Source of the DNA: Paludibacteraceae bacterium
Lineage (GTDB): Bacteria; Bacteroidota; Bacteroidia; Bacteroidales; Paludibacteraceae
DNA: 40,101 bases
Assembly: GCA_905233375.1 (NCBI GenBank)
Contig: CAJOEJ010000019.1
Coordinates: 1 to 40,101 of the forward strand
Reading direction: 5' to 3'
Made by a program: the position numbers and the translations under genes. Under the pieces are notes generated by a model, which was given only the letters and a program-made list of their open reading frames with translations, was not told where the DNA came from and did no database searches. Below are positions 1-6,670 of this stretch, piece by piece. The number at the start of each line of letters is the position of its first letter. The stretch's first letter is position 1.

Positions 1-50
1 AGGCCTGTCGCTAGCGTTCATCCTGAGCCAGGATCAAACTCTTCGTTGTA
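1..50 (-). rRNA. 16S ribosomal RNA, 5' end only (gene continues left of the window)
   Basis: Read on the minus strand, positions 43-1 carry the universal 16S start (AGAGTTTGATCCTGGCTCAG followed by GATGAACGCTAGCGACAGGC). The GCTAGCGACAGGC continuation fits Bacteroidota. The mature 5' end is placed near 50, where TACAACGAAGAG begins, by analogy with other Bacteroidota. Only about 50 nt are in the window, so nothing finer than the phylum can be read from it. Confidence 0.96.
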
Positions 51-288
51 AAAGAAATTTATAAGATAGCTCAGAATAATCGATTTATCAAGTGTAGAAT
101 TTTTTCGGGAACTCACTAACTCAGATTTCTCTAAGTTCGTTTATTGTTTCTTGTACTACACTAATTGTATCAATCTTTCAATTCGTTTTCTTTCAGTTTG
201 GCGCAAAAAAATTAGGTCCTTCTAAGAAGAATCTGAATTTTAAATGCCCTCTCCGGGAGAAAATAGAAACTCACTTGTTTCTCAAAAG
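51..288 (-). other. rRNA operon leader (transcribed spacer upstream of 16S)
   Basis: This AT-rich stretch lies between the rRNA promoter and the mature 16S end and has no credible reading frame. It contains a short inverted repeat (ATTCTTCTTAGAAGGA on the minus strand). I could not identify boxA-like antitermination or processing stems with certainty. Confidence 0.6.
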
Positions 289-294
289 CGAGTG

Positions 295-326
295 CAAAGG
301 TACAACAAATTTTTGAATTGACCAAA
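295..326 (-). promoter_or_regulatory. rRNA operon promoter, Bacteroidota sigma-ABfr type
   Basis: On the minus strand a -33 element TTTG (plus-strand CAAA, 323-326) is followed after exactly 20 nt by a -7 element TACCTTTG (plus-strand CAAAGGTA, 295-302). This matches the Bacteroidota consensus TTTG-N19/20-TAnnTTTG. Transcription would start near 288 and run into the 16S gene. Confidence 0.85.
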
Positions 327-532
327 TATTTTTGCAAAAAAATGCATCAAAAAATGCACTTTCTTTGTAACTCGCTGAAAATCAGCTGTGATAATTTTTG
401 CGATTTTTTAGTCATTTTGGGCTCATTTGGTCATTTTTGGGGTTTTGCGGGTTGTGAGCATTCTTACACATGCGTATATAAATATATAATGAACGTGTGC
501 GCTTGCGCATTACGCGCGCGTATAAAAAAGAA
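327..532. other. Gene-free gap upstream of the rRNA promoter
   Basis: This stretch is AT-rich and T-rich on the plus strand, ending in a run of alternating purine/pyrimidine (CGTATATAAATATATAAT, then CGCGCGCGTATA around 470-525). It lies downstream of the stop of the leftward gene at 533 and upstream of the rRNA promoter. A 78-codon open frame here has no protein-like composition. I see no clear terminator. Confidence 0.5.
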
Positions 533-1246
533 TCAGAAATGGTATCCTATATGATAGGACAACCCCCAACCGATGTTATCTCGGTTGCCGAATCCGGGTA
601 TATAGAGAGGAATTGCGAGTTGTTCCGCCGCATCTTTGGGTGATTTGCGGGTGAAGAGGCATTTGACTCTTCCCATCCATCCCATATACAACCCGGCATG
701 TACGTTGACCTGGCATCCCGCCACGATCTCCCCCCAGCAATCGGCTTTGACCATGGATACCTGATCCATATTTATTGGTGATTGGTCATTGGTTATTGGT
801 GATTGAATATTAGTCAATGGTGATTGGAGTGTCTGGGTCATATGCTGTACGGCAGTACCGAGACGCACGCCGACGAGGAGTGCGTGTGGTGACTCGGGAT
901 GTTTCTTGAGCGGATTGATGTCTATGCCCACTCGTGCGAATCCGCCTTGCCCTCGGTACGAAAGGGTATCTCCCTGCGTACGTTTTCCTCCGGCATAGCC
1001 TATCTCGAAGGTAGGATACAAGCGCTGTATGACGCGCCAGTTCATCGCCAGTTCGTAGTGCTGGATCTGCGCTTTGGACGCAGCGAGTGCGACGGCAGTT
1101 GCTCCCAGATCCAGTTTGAGTGTCATTCCCTGGTACACGTCCGTCTTAGGCGGTTTGACCACCGCCGCCGAGTCCTGCTCGTGCGCGCCGAGTGTTGCGG
1201 CGCAGAGCAACAGAAGGAATATGTTACATAAGCGATTTGGCTTCAT
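533..1246 (-). CDS. Secreted/outer-membrane barrel-like protein, DUF6048-like
   Basis: A 237-residue protein whose N-terminus (MKPNRLCNIFLLLLCAATLG) is a signal peptide. It has alternating aromatic and glycine segments and ends in the strand GWGLSYHIGYHF, whose terminal Phe is typical of outer-membrane beta-barrels. It resembles the Bacteroidales DUF6048 family, named from memory. The start at 1246 is preferred over a 61-codon extension because the extension overlaps the upstream gene and is not protein-like, whereas this start gives a signal peptide. It overlaps the upstream gene by 23 nt, so the two are translationally linked. Residues about 140-159 read QSPLTNIQSPITNDQSPIN, a 7-residue periodic insert made by a heptamer DNA repeat (771-828). 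Function unknown; a surface or periplasmic role is inferred. Confidence 0.75.
   Translation of the reverse strand: MKPNRLCNIFLLLLCAATLGAHEQDSAAVVKPPKTDVYQGMTLKLDLGATAVALAASKAQIQHYELAMNWRVIQRLYPTFEIGYAGGKRTQGDTLSYRGQGGFARVGIDINPLKKHPESPHALLVGVRLGTAVQHMTQTLQSPLTNIQSPITNDQSPINMDQVSMVKADCWGEIVAGCQVNVHAGLYMGWMGRVKCLFTRKSPKDAAEQLAIPLYIPGFGNRDNIGWGLSYHIGYHF
771..828. repeat. Heptamer array, TTGGTGA family, inside a coding region
   Basis: The plus strand shows imperfect TTGGTGA/TTGGTTA/TTGGTCA units. On the coding (minus) strand this is the stop-free AATCACC orientation and encodes the 7-residue period QSPITND. Confidence 0.85.
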
Positions 1247-1751
1247 CTTTGAGTTCGGACAGTGCTTTATCGGAAGGTGTTTCTCCGTTGGAGGTATAGG
1301 CGGTGAGCATGGTGGTGGCATATACCTGTGCGTTCGATTGGGGCGGTATCTGGGACGCCATGGCGATGATGAACGCCGCCATCTGGTCGCGCGCATTGAT
1401 GATGAGCGTCCATACTTCGTCGCTGACATAGACCTGCTGGCTCATGTTGTGCTCATATTCGGAGCGGAGGGTCTGCAATAGGTATTGCTGCAGTTGCGGA
1501 ACGGTCCATGTAGCGAGAGCGGTCGGTTCCTTGGATTGCAGTTCGAGCAGCATATGTTCGGGCGTCGTACGCTCGAGCAGGAGGGTCAAGCGCTCATAGG
1601 CACGCAAGCGGATGGGCGAAACGGACTTCTGGGACTCGTGTTTGAGTTCATTCAGCTGTTTCTGCTCCTCATGACGATACATGGTTCGCTGAATGAGCCA
1701 TATGCCCAGCACAAGGATGGCGGCAAAGAGGGTGAAATAGAGGATGTTCAT
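1224..1751 (-). CDS. Small membrane-anchored protein, DUF7935-like
   Basis: A 175-residue protein with one N-terminal transmembrane helix (residues 2-20, NILYFTLFAAILVLGIWLI) followed by a basic/polar linker and a helical soluble domain. The segment SPIRLRAYERLTLLLERTTP is a pattern I associate with the Bacteroidota DUF7935 family; that name is tentative. Topology would be N-out with a cytoplasmic domain, or a signal-anchor; the sequence does not decide. Its ATG directly abuts a heptamer repeat array (1751-1790) that fills the gap from the upstream nrnA-like gene, and its 3' end overlaps the next gene by 23 nt. No catalytic motif seen. Confidence 0.75.
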   Translation of the reverse strand: MNILYFTLFAAILVLGIWLIQRTMYRHEEQKQLNELKHESQKSVSPIRLRAYERLTLLLERTTPEHMLLELQSKEPTALATWTVPQLQQYLLQTLRSEYEHNMSQQVYVSDEVWTLIINARDQMAAFIIAMASQIPPQSNAQVYATTMLTAYTSNGETPSDKALSELKDEAKSLM

Positions 1752-1790
1752 GATTGGTAGTTGGTGATTGGTTATTGGTGATTGGTGATT
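1751..1790. repeat. Heptamer array, TTGGTGA family, filling the gap between two genes
   Basis: Units TTGGTAG, TTGGTGA, TTGGTTA, TTGGTGA, TTGGTGA run from the start codon of the 1224-1751 gene to 1 nt short of the stop codon of the DHH phosphoesterase (1791). The entire intergenic space is repeat. Confidence 0.9.
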
Positions 1791-2906
1791 TTACTCTTTT
1801 TTAATATATTTGGGGAAAGATTGTTCGAAGAGTCGGACGGCTTGGGGAATCGAGCCGAACATCTCCCCGCCGGAGGCGTTTGCATGCCCTCCTCCGTGGA
1901 ACACTTCACTTGCCCAGACATTGACCGGCCGATCTCCCTGCGAGCGGAAAGAGATGCGTATCCGGGATCGTGTCGTGCCGGGTTTAGCCCGCTCTTCGCG
2001 CATAAAAACAGAGTAGTGAACCGAGGCTATCTGGAGGGGTTCGTTGACCAATCCTTCGGTGTCTCCGGTCTGATAGTGATAGAGGTCGAGTTCGTCTGCT
2101 GTAAGGGTGATAAGCGCCAGATGGTACTCGGGATAGATGCGCATTTTGCGATAGAGCGCATATCCCGCAAGTCTCACTTTATCAACCGAGTACTGATTAA
2201 AGACAGCGTTGTATATTTCATCTTTCCGTGCGCCGGCACGAATGAGTTCGGCAACGATTTCGTAGAGCTCGCAGTTGGTGGAGTTATACGAGAAATTGCC
2301 GGTATCGGTCATGAGTCCGGTGTAGAGGCAAGTGGCAATTTCAGTTGAAAGTTGAGAGTTTATAGTTGAAAGTTGTGACATGAAGCGGAAGACGACCTCA
2401 CAAGCGGATGAAGAGGAAGGCAAGGAGAACATGAGCACGGGTGTCTGCGGATTGGAGAGAGGTGTGTCCGGCACAAGTATATGGTGGTCGAAGACGATCT
2501 TGGGCGCAGGGTTTGCCGCCATTTTGTCTCCGGCGGGATTGATCCGTTTGGGGTCGTTGAAGTCGGTGCAGATGAAGAGATCCGCCTGAGCGATTATTTC
2601 GTCACATTTTTGCGGAGCCGATTCATAGATGCACACCTTGTCCGCTCCCGGCATCCAATTGAAGAAAGCGGGGAAGGAGTTGGGGGTTATGAGGGTGACA
2701 CGAACCCCTCCCGACCTCCCCTCAAGGGAGGAGGATTGAAGATTGAAGATTGAAGATTGAAGACCGGTCAGGAAGTGGTACATGGCGAGGGCGGAACCCA
2801 TTGCATCTCCGTCGGGAGCCATGTGGGTCAGGATAACTATCTTTTGCGCTGAACGGAGCCACTCCGCCGCCTGATTTACGTGCTCTTGGTTAAGAATTTG
2901 TGTCAT
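1791..2906 (-). CDS. DHH/DHHA1 phosphoesterase, NrnA type (oligoribonuclease / pAp phosphatase)
   Basis: This 371-residue cytoplasmic enzyme is predicted to degrade nano-RNA and 3'-phosphoadenosine 5'-phosphate. The metal-site motifs are visible: THMAPDGDAMGS (27-38), CTDFND (113-118), FDHH (139-142), LMTDTGNF (198-205), and a C-terminal DHHA1 loop FHGGGHANASGG. Start 2906 is chosen over an ATG at 2975 because a promoter lies at 2925-2956, leaving a very short leader. Two in-frame inserts are made by repeat DNA: residues about 49-69 (SSIFNLQSSSLEGRSGG) and about 178-189 (SQLSTINSQLST). Both fall between conserved motifs, so activity may be kept. The first array is composite, with TCTTCAA heptamers joined to a CCTCCCTTGAGGGGAGG module also found at 4882 and 35484. 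Confidence 0.92.
   Translation of the reverse strand: MTQILNQEHVNQAAEWLRSAQKIVILTHMAPDGDAMGSALAMYHFLTGLQSSIFNLQSSSLEGRSGGVRVTLITPNSFPAFFNWMPGADKVCIYESAPQKCDEIIAQADLFICTDFNDPKRINPAGDKMAANPAPKIVFDHHILVPDTPLSNPQTPVLMFSLPSSSSACEVVFRFMSQLSTINSQLSTEIATCLYTGLMTDTGNFSYNSTNCELYEIVAELIRAGARKDEIYNAVFNQYSVDKVRLAGYALYRKMRIYPEYHLALITLTADELDLYHYQTGDTEGLVNEPLQIASVHYSVFMREERAKPGTTRSRIRISFRSQGDRPVNVWASEVFHGGGHANASGGEMFGSIPQAVRLFEQSFPKYIKKE
2339..2377. repeat. Heptamer array, TTTCAAC family, inside the DHH phosphoesterase gene
   Basis: On the coding strand the units are imperfect TTTCAAC/TATAAAC/TCTCAAC copies giving SQLSTINSQLST. The reverse orientation would carry TGA stops. Confidence 0.8.
2704..2763. repeat. 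Composite repeat: TCTTCAA heptamers plus GC-rich palindromic module, inside the DHH phosphoesterase gene
   Basis: The plus strand reads ACCCCTCCCGACCTCCCCTC, then AAGGGAGGAGG, then about four GATTGAA units. The GC-rich part recurs at 4882-4919 and, in reverse, at 35506-35612. It encodes SSLEGRSGG and the heptamers encode IFNLQSS on the minus strand. Confidence 0.85.
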
Positions 2907-2924
2907 AATTTCCAAAATTTTGTG

Positions 2925-2956
2925 CAAAAGTACAAAAAATCTTGCATATATGCAAA
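2925..2956 (-). promoter_or_regulatory. Promoter for the leftward nrnA-like operon
   Basis: On the minus strand TTTG (plus CAAA, 2953-2956), 20 nt, then TACTTTTG (plus CAAAAGTA, 2925-2932). The start codon at 2906 lies about 19 nt past the -7 element, so the leader is very short. The -33 element is one arm of the palindrome TTGCATATATGCAA shared with the opposing promoter. Confidence 0.85.
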
Positions 2957-2972
2957 AATTTTCGTAATTTTG
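2942..2972 (+). promoter_or_regulatory. Promoter for the rightward envelope cluster, overlapping the nrnA-like promoter
   Basis: TTG (2942-2944), 20 nt, then TAATTTTG (2965-2972). The -33 element is the left arm of TTGCATATATGCAA (2942-2955), and the right arm serves the minus-strand promoter. Simultaneous occupancy seems unlikely, so the two operons probably compete for polymerase (inference). Confidence 0.82.
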
Positions 2973-2994
2973 CACGCATTTTGTGGGTATAGTT

Positions 2995-3018
2995 CGCGTA
3001 TATGCGCATCTATACGCG
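2995..3018 (+). promoter_or_regulatory. Stem-loop in the 5' leader of the peptidyl-prolyl isomerase gene
   Basis: CGCGTATA (2995-3002) and TATACGCG (3011-3018) form a perfect 8-bp stem around the loop TGCGCATC. It lies in the ~90-nt leader between the promoter and the ATG at 3072. It may stabilise or regulate the mRNA; no known riboswitch was recognised. Confidence 0.55.
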
Positions 3019-3071
3019 TAATTAATAGGAAAAGAGTGCGTAAGTAATCAAACAAAACAAACTAAATAACA

Positions 3072-4880
3072 ATGAAAAAAAGTATTCTTATTTTGGCATT
3101 TTGCGCAGCGATGATGAGTGCTAATGCGCAAGAGTCTTCCGCCCCGTTGATGACGATTAACGGCAAGCCGATCAGTGCGGAAGAGTTCCTTTACATTTAC
3201 GAGAAGAACAACCAGGCCGGAGCCGTTGATCCGAAGACGATGGACGAGTATCTGGACATGTTCATCAATTTCAAGTTAAAAGTAGCGGAAGCGGAGAGTC
3301 AGGGTATTGACACGACCGAGAGTTTCAAGAAGGAGTTGAAGGGTTATCGTGCGCAAGCGACCCCCAAGTACCTTCAGGACGAGGCGGCGATGGACAGCCT
3401 TATTGAGATGAGCTGGCGTCATATGAGCAAGGACCGCCGTGCGGCACATATCGCCATCCAGTGTCCGCTCAATGCAGACAGTGCGGCTCAGGCAGAGGCA
3501 TTGTCCAAGATCACCGAGGCTCGTGAGCGTGTCACGGTAGGCAAGTTGAATGTGGAGAAAAAGAAAGTGAAAGGCAAATGGCAGAACGTGGAGAAACGCC
3601 AGCCGGTTGAGTCCTTCGAGGCGGTAGCGCGCGAGCTGAGTACCGATCCGAGTGTACAGGAGACAGGAGGCGAGTTAGGCTGGATCACTCCGTTCCGTTA
3701 TGTATATTCGCTGGAGGAGGCTGTTTATTCCACCGAGATAGGCAGTGTGAGTCCTGTTTTCCGCACGCAATACGGTTATCACATCGTGTTAGTGGAAGAA
3801 GAGCGCGACCATATGGAGGTGAAAGCCCGTCATATCATGAAGATGGTACCCCGCGGCGAGGGTGCGACAGACAGTCTGGATGCCGCCAAGCGTGCGCTGA
3901 TTGATTCGATCGCTAAGGTGGTTACCCCGGAGACGTTCGCCGCAGTAGCACAAGCGGAGTCGGACGACCGTGGCAGCAGTGTGCGCGGCGGCGACTTAGG
4001 CTGGTTCGGCAAGGGCATGATGGTCAAAGAGTTCGAGCAAGCAGCGTTCAGCCTGAAGGAAGGCGAGATCAGTGCTCCTATCCGTACGGCGTACGGCTGG
4101 CACATCATCTATAAGGAAGGCGAGCGCGGTATCCAGCCGTTAGACAGTATGCGTACGCAGATCCAGCGCCAGGTAATGCGCGACGAGCGTGCGAAAGAGG
4201 CAGACAAGAGTTTCATCCGCAAGGCACGCGCCGAGTACAAGTTGCCGGCAGAGATGAGCGATGCGGATGTGAAAGCCTATGCAGACGAGCACCTGGAGGA
4301 CAAATATCCGGAGTTGAAGAGTCTGGTTCAGGAATACCACGACGGTATCCTGCTGTTCGAGGTGTCTCTGCGCGAAGTATGGGACAAGGCAGCAAAAGAC
4401 ACGGCAGGTCTGGAGGCATTCTTCAAGGCTAACTACAAAGCGAACTACAAAAACGCGTGGTCAGCGCCTCATTGGAAAGGTCATATTATCCAAGCGAAAG
4501 ACGCCTCGAGTGCAAAAGCAGCCAAATCAATTATCAAGAGTGCCCAGAAAGACTCGGTACAGAGTTATATTGCCCACCGCGTCAACTGCGATAGTGTCAC
4601 GTACGTGAAAGTGCAGCACGGCTTATGGCAGAAAGGCAGCAATGCGATGGTAGATTATTTCGGTCTCAAAGTGAAAGGTTCGTCGTTTGAGCCCAACGGT
4701 GAGTTCCCGATTGTAGAGTGCATCGGCAAGACGCTCAAGGCTCCTTCGTGCTGGGAAGATGTCAAAGGTCCGGTGACAACGGATTATCAGGATTATCTGG
4801 AGAAAGAGTGGATCAAGATGCTTCGTGCCAAGTACCCGGTGGAGGTTAACCAGGAAGTGTGGGAGAAGATAAAGAAGTGA
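3072..4880 (+). CDS. Periplasmic peptidyl-prolyl isomerase with two parvulin domains (SurA/PpiC-like)
   Basis: A 602-residue exported folding factor. Signal peptide at residues 1-19 (MKKSILILAFCAAMMSANA, cleaved before QESS). An N-terminal helical chaperone-like segment follows, then a parvulin domain around 117-247 (GGELGWITPF, FRTQYGYHIVLV) and a second around 250-358 (GGDLGWFGKG, IRTAYGWHIIYKEGERG). The first domain is enlarged by a lysine-rich loop near 155-180 (KKKVKGKWQNVEKR). A C-terminal domain of about 240 residues follows. It likely assists outer-membrane protein folding in the periplasm. It is first in an operon with gldG and two further envelope proteins, driven by the promoter at 2942-2972. 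No repeat insertion is present inside the gene, but the gap just after the stop is repeat-filled. Confidence 0.92.
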   Translation: MKKSILILAFCAAMMSANAQESSAPLMTINGKPISAEEFLYIYEKNNQAGAVDPKTMDEYLDMFINFKLKVAEAESQGIDTTESFKKELKGYRAQATPKYLQDEAAMDSLIEMSWRHMSKDRRAAHIAIQCPLNADSAAQAEALSKITEARERVTVGKLNVEKKKVKGKWQNVEKRQPVESFEAVARELSTDPSVQETGGELGWITPFRYVYSLEEAVYSTEIGSVSPVFRTQYGYHIVLVEEERDHMEVKARHIMKMVPRGEGATDSLDAAKRALIDSIAKVVTPETFAAVAQAESDDRGSSVRGGDLGWFGKGMMVKEFEQAAFSLKEGEISAPIRTAYGWHIIYKEGERGIQPLDSMRTQIQRQVMRDERAKEADKSFIRKARAEYKLPAEMSDADVKAYADEHLEDKYPELKSLVQEYHDGILLFEVSLREVWDKAAKDTAGLEAFFKANYKANYKNAWSAPHWKGHIIQAKDASSAKAAKSIIKSAQKDSVQSYIAHRVNCDSVTYVKVQHGLWQKGSNAMVDYFGLKVKGSSFEPNGEFPIVECIGKTLKAPSCWEDVKGPVTTDYQDYLEKEWIKMLRAKYPVEVNQEVWEKIKK

Positions 4881-4881
4881 G

Positions 4882-4940
4882 TAACCTCTCCCGACCTCCC
4901 CTCAAAGGAGGAGGATGGGTTATTGGTGATTGGTGATTGG
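4882..4940. repeat. Composite repeat: GC-rich palindromic module plus TTGGTGA heptamers, running up to gldG
   Basis: CTCTCCCGACCTCCCCTCAA and AGGAGGAGGA (copy of the 2704 module) are followed directly by TTATTGG-TGATTGG-TGATTGG. The array fills the whole gap from the isomerase stop and ends 1 nt before the likely GTG start of gldG. Confidence 0.88.
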
Positions 4941-4941
4941 A

Positions 4942-6615
4942 GTGAAAGTCGGAAGGTTTATCATAGTGTTGGGATGCGTGGTGGCGGCTTATGTAGCGGC
5001 ACACGTGTGGGTTGTGCGTTGGGATATGACGGACGACAAGCACTATAGTCTGAGCGAGGCGAGCAAGAACCTGCTTCGCTCGACAGACGCACCGATAGAC
5101 ATAACCATCCTGCTGCAAGGCGATCTGAACAGCGGTTTCAGACGGCTGAAAAAAGCGACGGAAGAGACCATCGCCGAGATGGACGTGTACGGAGATGTAC
5201 AATGCACAAAGGACAATGTACAAGGGATTTCCGCAGACAGTCTGTCGTCATTGGGGTTGTCGCCGATCGTTATCCATGAGCGCGAGCAGAACGGCAAGAC
5301 GGCGCAGACCACCGTCTATCCCTACGCTCTGATGGAATACAAAGGCAAACGTGCTATTGTGACGCTTCTGAAGAACACGCGCGGTCTGAGCGGTGAAGAG
5401 AACCTGAATGCGAGCATCGAGCAGTTGGAGTTCGCCTTCATGGAAGCGCTTCACCTGCTGCAACAGAAAGAGACTCCGCGTGTGGCTATCTTGGAAGGTC
5501 ACGGCGAACCGGACGAGGCTCACACGTACGATCTAATGAACGTGCTGAGCAAATACTTCCAAGTGGATCGGGGATCCATTAATGTACAAAGGGACAATGT
5601 ACAATGTACAAAGGTAGATGCCCATATTCTGGACGGATACAAGGCGGTGTTAGTGGTTAATCCGCAGCGTCCGTTCAGCGAGGAGGAGCGGTTTGTGATA
5701 GACCAGTATATCATGCGCGGGGGTTCCGTGCTATGGTCTATCAACGGCGTACAGTTCAGCGAAGACGTGCTGCAGCGGGAAGGCTTCACCCCTGTTGTCC
5801 CCTTGGAGCTGGGTTTGACGGACATGTTGTTCAAGTACGGTGTCCGTGTCAATCCGGCACTGGTTCAGGACGTGCAGTGTCTGCCTATCCCGGTGAACGT
5901 GAGCAGTGACCCGAGCCAGCCGAATCTTCAACCGATGCCGTGGACGTACGCTCCGTTGCTGCTGACGAGTGAAGGGAGCCCTATCACCCGCAACATGGGA
6001 CAGGTAATGAGCACGTTCGTGAGTCCGTTGGACGCAGTAGGGGGCGAGGACGGGATAGAGAAACGTATCCTGCTGGCTACTAGCACGGCGAGCCATGTGA
6101 CGGCTACTCCGGGTGAAGTGGATCTGAACGACCTGAATCCCGACATGCGCCTTTTCCGCTATGAATATGTGCCTATTGCCGTTTCGCTGGAAGGTTCGTT
6201 CAAGAGTGTTTTTGCGCACCGGATGATACCGGAGAATGTACAATGTACAATGGACAATGGACAAAGTACACAGGATATTATCAAGCAGAGTGTCAAGACG
6301 CGGCAGGTCGTGATCGGAAGCGGCAGTGTGCTGCTGAACGAGACGCAACGGGGTCAGACTATTCCTATGGGTTACGACCGTTACAGCGGTATGCAGTTCA
6401 GCAACCGCGATCTGGCGGTGAATGCCGTTCTATGGCTGACCGACAGCGAAGGACTTATTTCGCTGCGAGAGAAGAGCGTAGCGCTGCGCTTGTTGAACGA
6501 CAAACGGGCACATGACCAACGCGCACAAGTACAGACAGTCAGCACGGTCACTCCGGTTCTGCTGCTTGCCCTGATCGGCGGAACGGTGTTTGTTATACGG
6601 AGGAGGTATGAATGA
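4942..6615 (+). CDS. gldG: Gliding-motility-type ABC transporter auxiliary protein GldG
   Basis: A 557-residue membrane protein of the ABC_transp_aux (GldG) family. It has an N-terminal helix (FIIVLGCVVAAYVAAHVWVV), the family signature RWDMTDDKHYSLSEASKNLL near residue 30, and a C-terminal helix with RRRYE tail. In flavobacteria GldG partners GldF and GldA; neither is in this window. Start choice: TGA at 4927 closes the frame upstream, leaving TTG 4930, GTG 4933 or GTG 4942; the last gives a normal signal-anchor and no repeat-encoded residues. Three in-frame inserts come from TGTACAA arrays: residues about 85-95 (VQCTKDNVQ), 213-225 (VQRDNVQCTK) and 431-444 (NVQCTMDNGQSTQ). No other gene here holds three. 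Confidence 0.88.
   Translation: MKVGRFIIVLGCVVAAYVAAHVWVVRWDMTDDKHYSLSEASKNLLRSTDAPIDITILLQGDLNSGFRRLKKATEETIAEMDVYGDVQCTKDNVQGISADSLSSLGLSPIVIHEREQNGKTAQTTVYPYALMEYKGKRAIVTLLKNTRGLSGEENLNASIEQLEFAFMEALHLLQQKETPRVAILEGHGEPDEAHTYDLMNVLSKYFQVDRGSINVQRDNVQCTKVDAHILDGYKAVLVVNPQRPFSEEERFVIDQYIMRGGSVLWSINGVQFSEDVLQREGFTPVVPLELGLTDMLFKYGVRVNPALVQDVQCLPIPVNVSSDPSQPNLQPMPWTYAPLLLTSEGSPITRNMGQVMSTFVSPLDAVGGEDGIEKRILLATSTASHVTATPGEVDLNDLNPDMRLFRYEYVPIAVSLEGSFKSVFAHRMIPENVQCTMDNGQSTQDIIKQSVKTRQVVIGSGSVLLNETQRGQTIPMGYDRYSGMQFSNRDLAVNAVLWLTDSEGLISLREKSVALRLLNDKRAHDQRAQVQTVSTVTPVLLLALIGGTVFVIRRRYE
5194..5225. repeat. Heptamer array, TGTACAA family, in gldG (first)
   Basis: Units ATGTACA-ATGCACA-AAGGACA-ATGTACA, read in frame as DVQCTKDNVQ. 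Confidence 0.85.
5579..5615. repeat. Heptamer array, TGTACAA family, in gldG (second)
   Basis: Units ATGTACA-AAGGGACA-ATGTACA-ATGTACA-AAGG, read in frame as NVQRDNVQCTK. The extra base in AAGGGACA adjusts the total length. Confidence 0.85.
6234..6271. repeat. Heptamer array, TGTACAA family, in gldG (third)
   Basis: Units ATGTACA-ATGTACA-ATGGACA-ATGGACA-AAGTACA, read in frame as NVQCTMDNGQST. Confidence 0.85.
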
Positions 6616-6619
6616 TTCA

Positions 6620-6667
6620 TTGTTTTAATGTTTTAATGTTTTAATGTATTAATGTTCTAATGTTTTA
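6620..6667. repeat. Tandem TTTTAATG octamer array in the gap after gldG
   Basis: Six imperfect 8-nt units (ATTGTTTTA-ATGTTTTA-ATGTTTTA-ATGTATTA-ATGTTCTA-ATGTTTTA). The array occupies nearly all of the 55-nt gap between gldG and the LysM protein. It differs from the other families in having an 8-nt rather than 7-nt unit. Confidence 0.88.
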
Positions 6668-6670
6668 AGA

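Noticed and set aside
318..554. 78-codon plus-strand open frame beside the rRNA promoter
   Set aside because: Cys/Phe-rich low-complexity composition, overlaps the rRNA promoter and the end of a real gene on the other strand, and has no recognisable signal or domain.
1247..1429. N-terminal extension of the 533-1246 gene
   Set aside because: It reads the upstream gene in another frame and is Arg/Pro/Ser-rich; the signal peptide begins at 1246.
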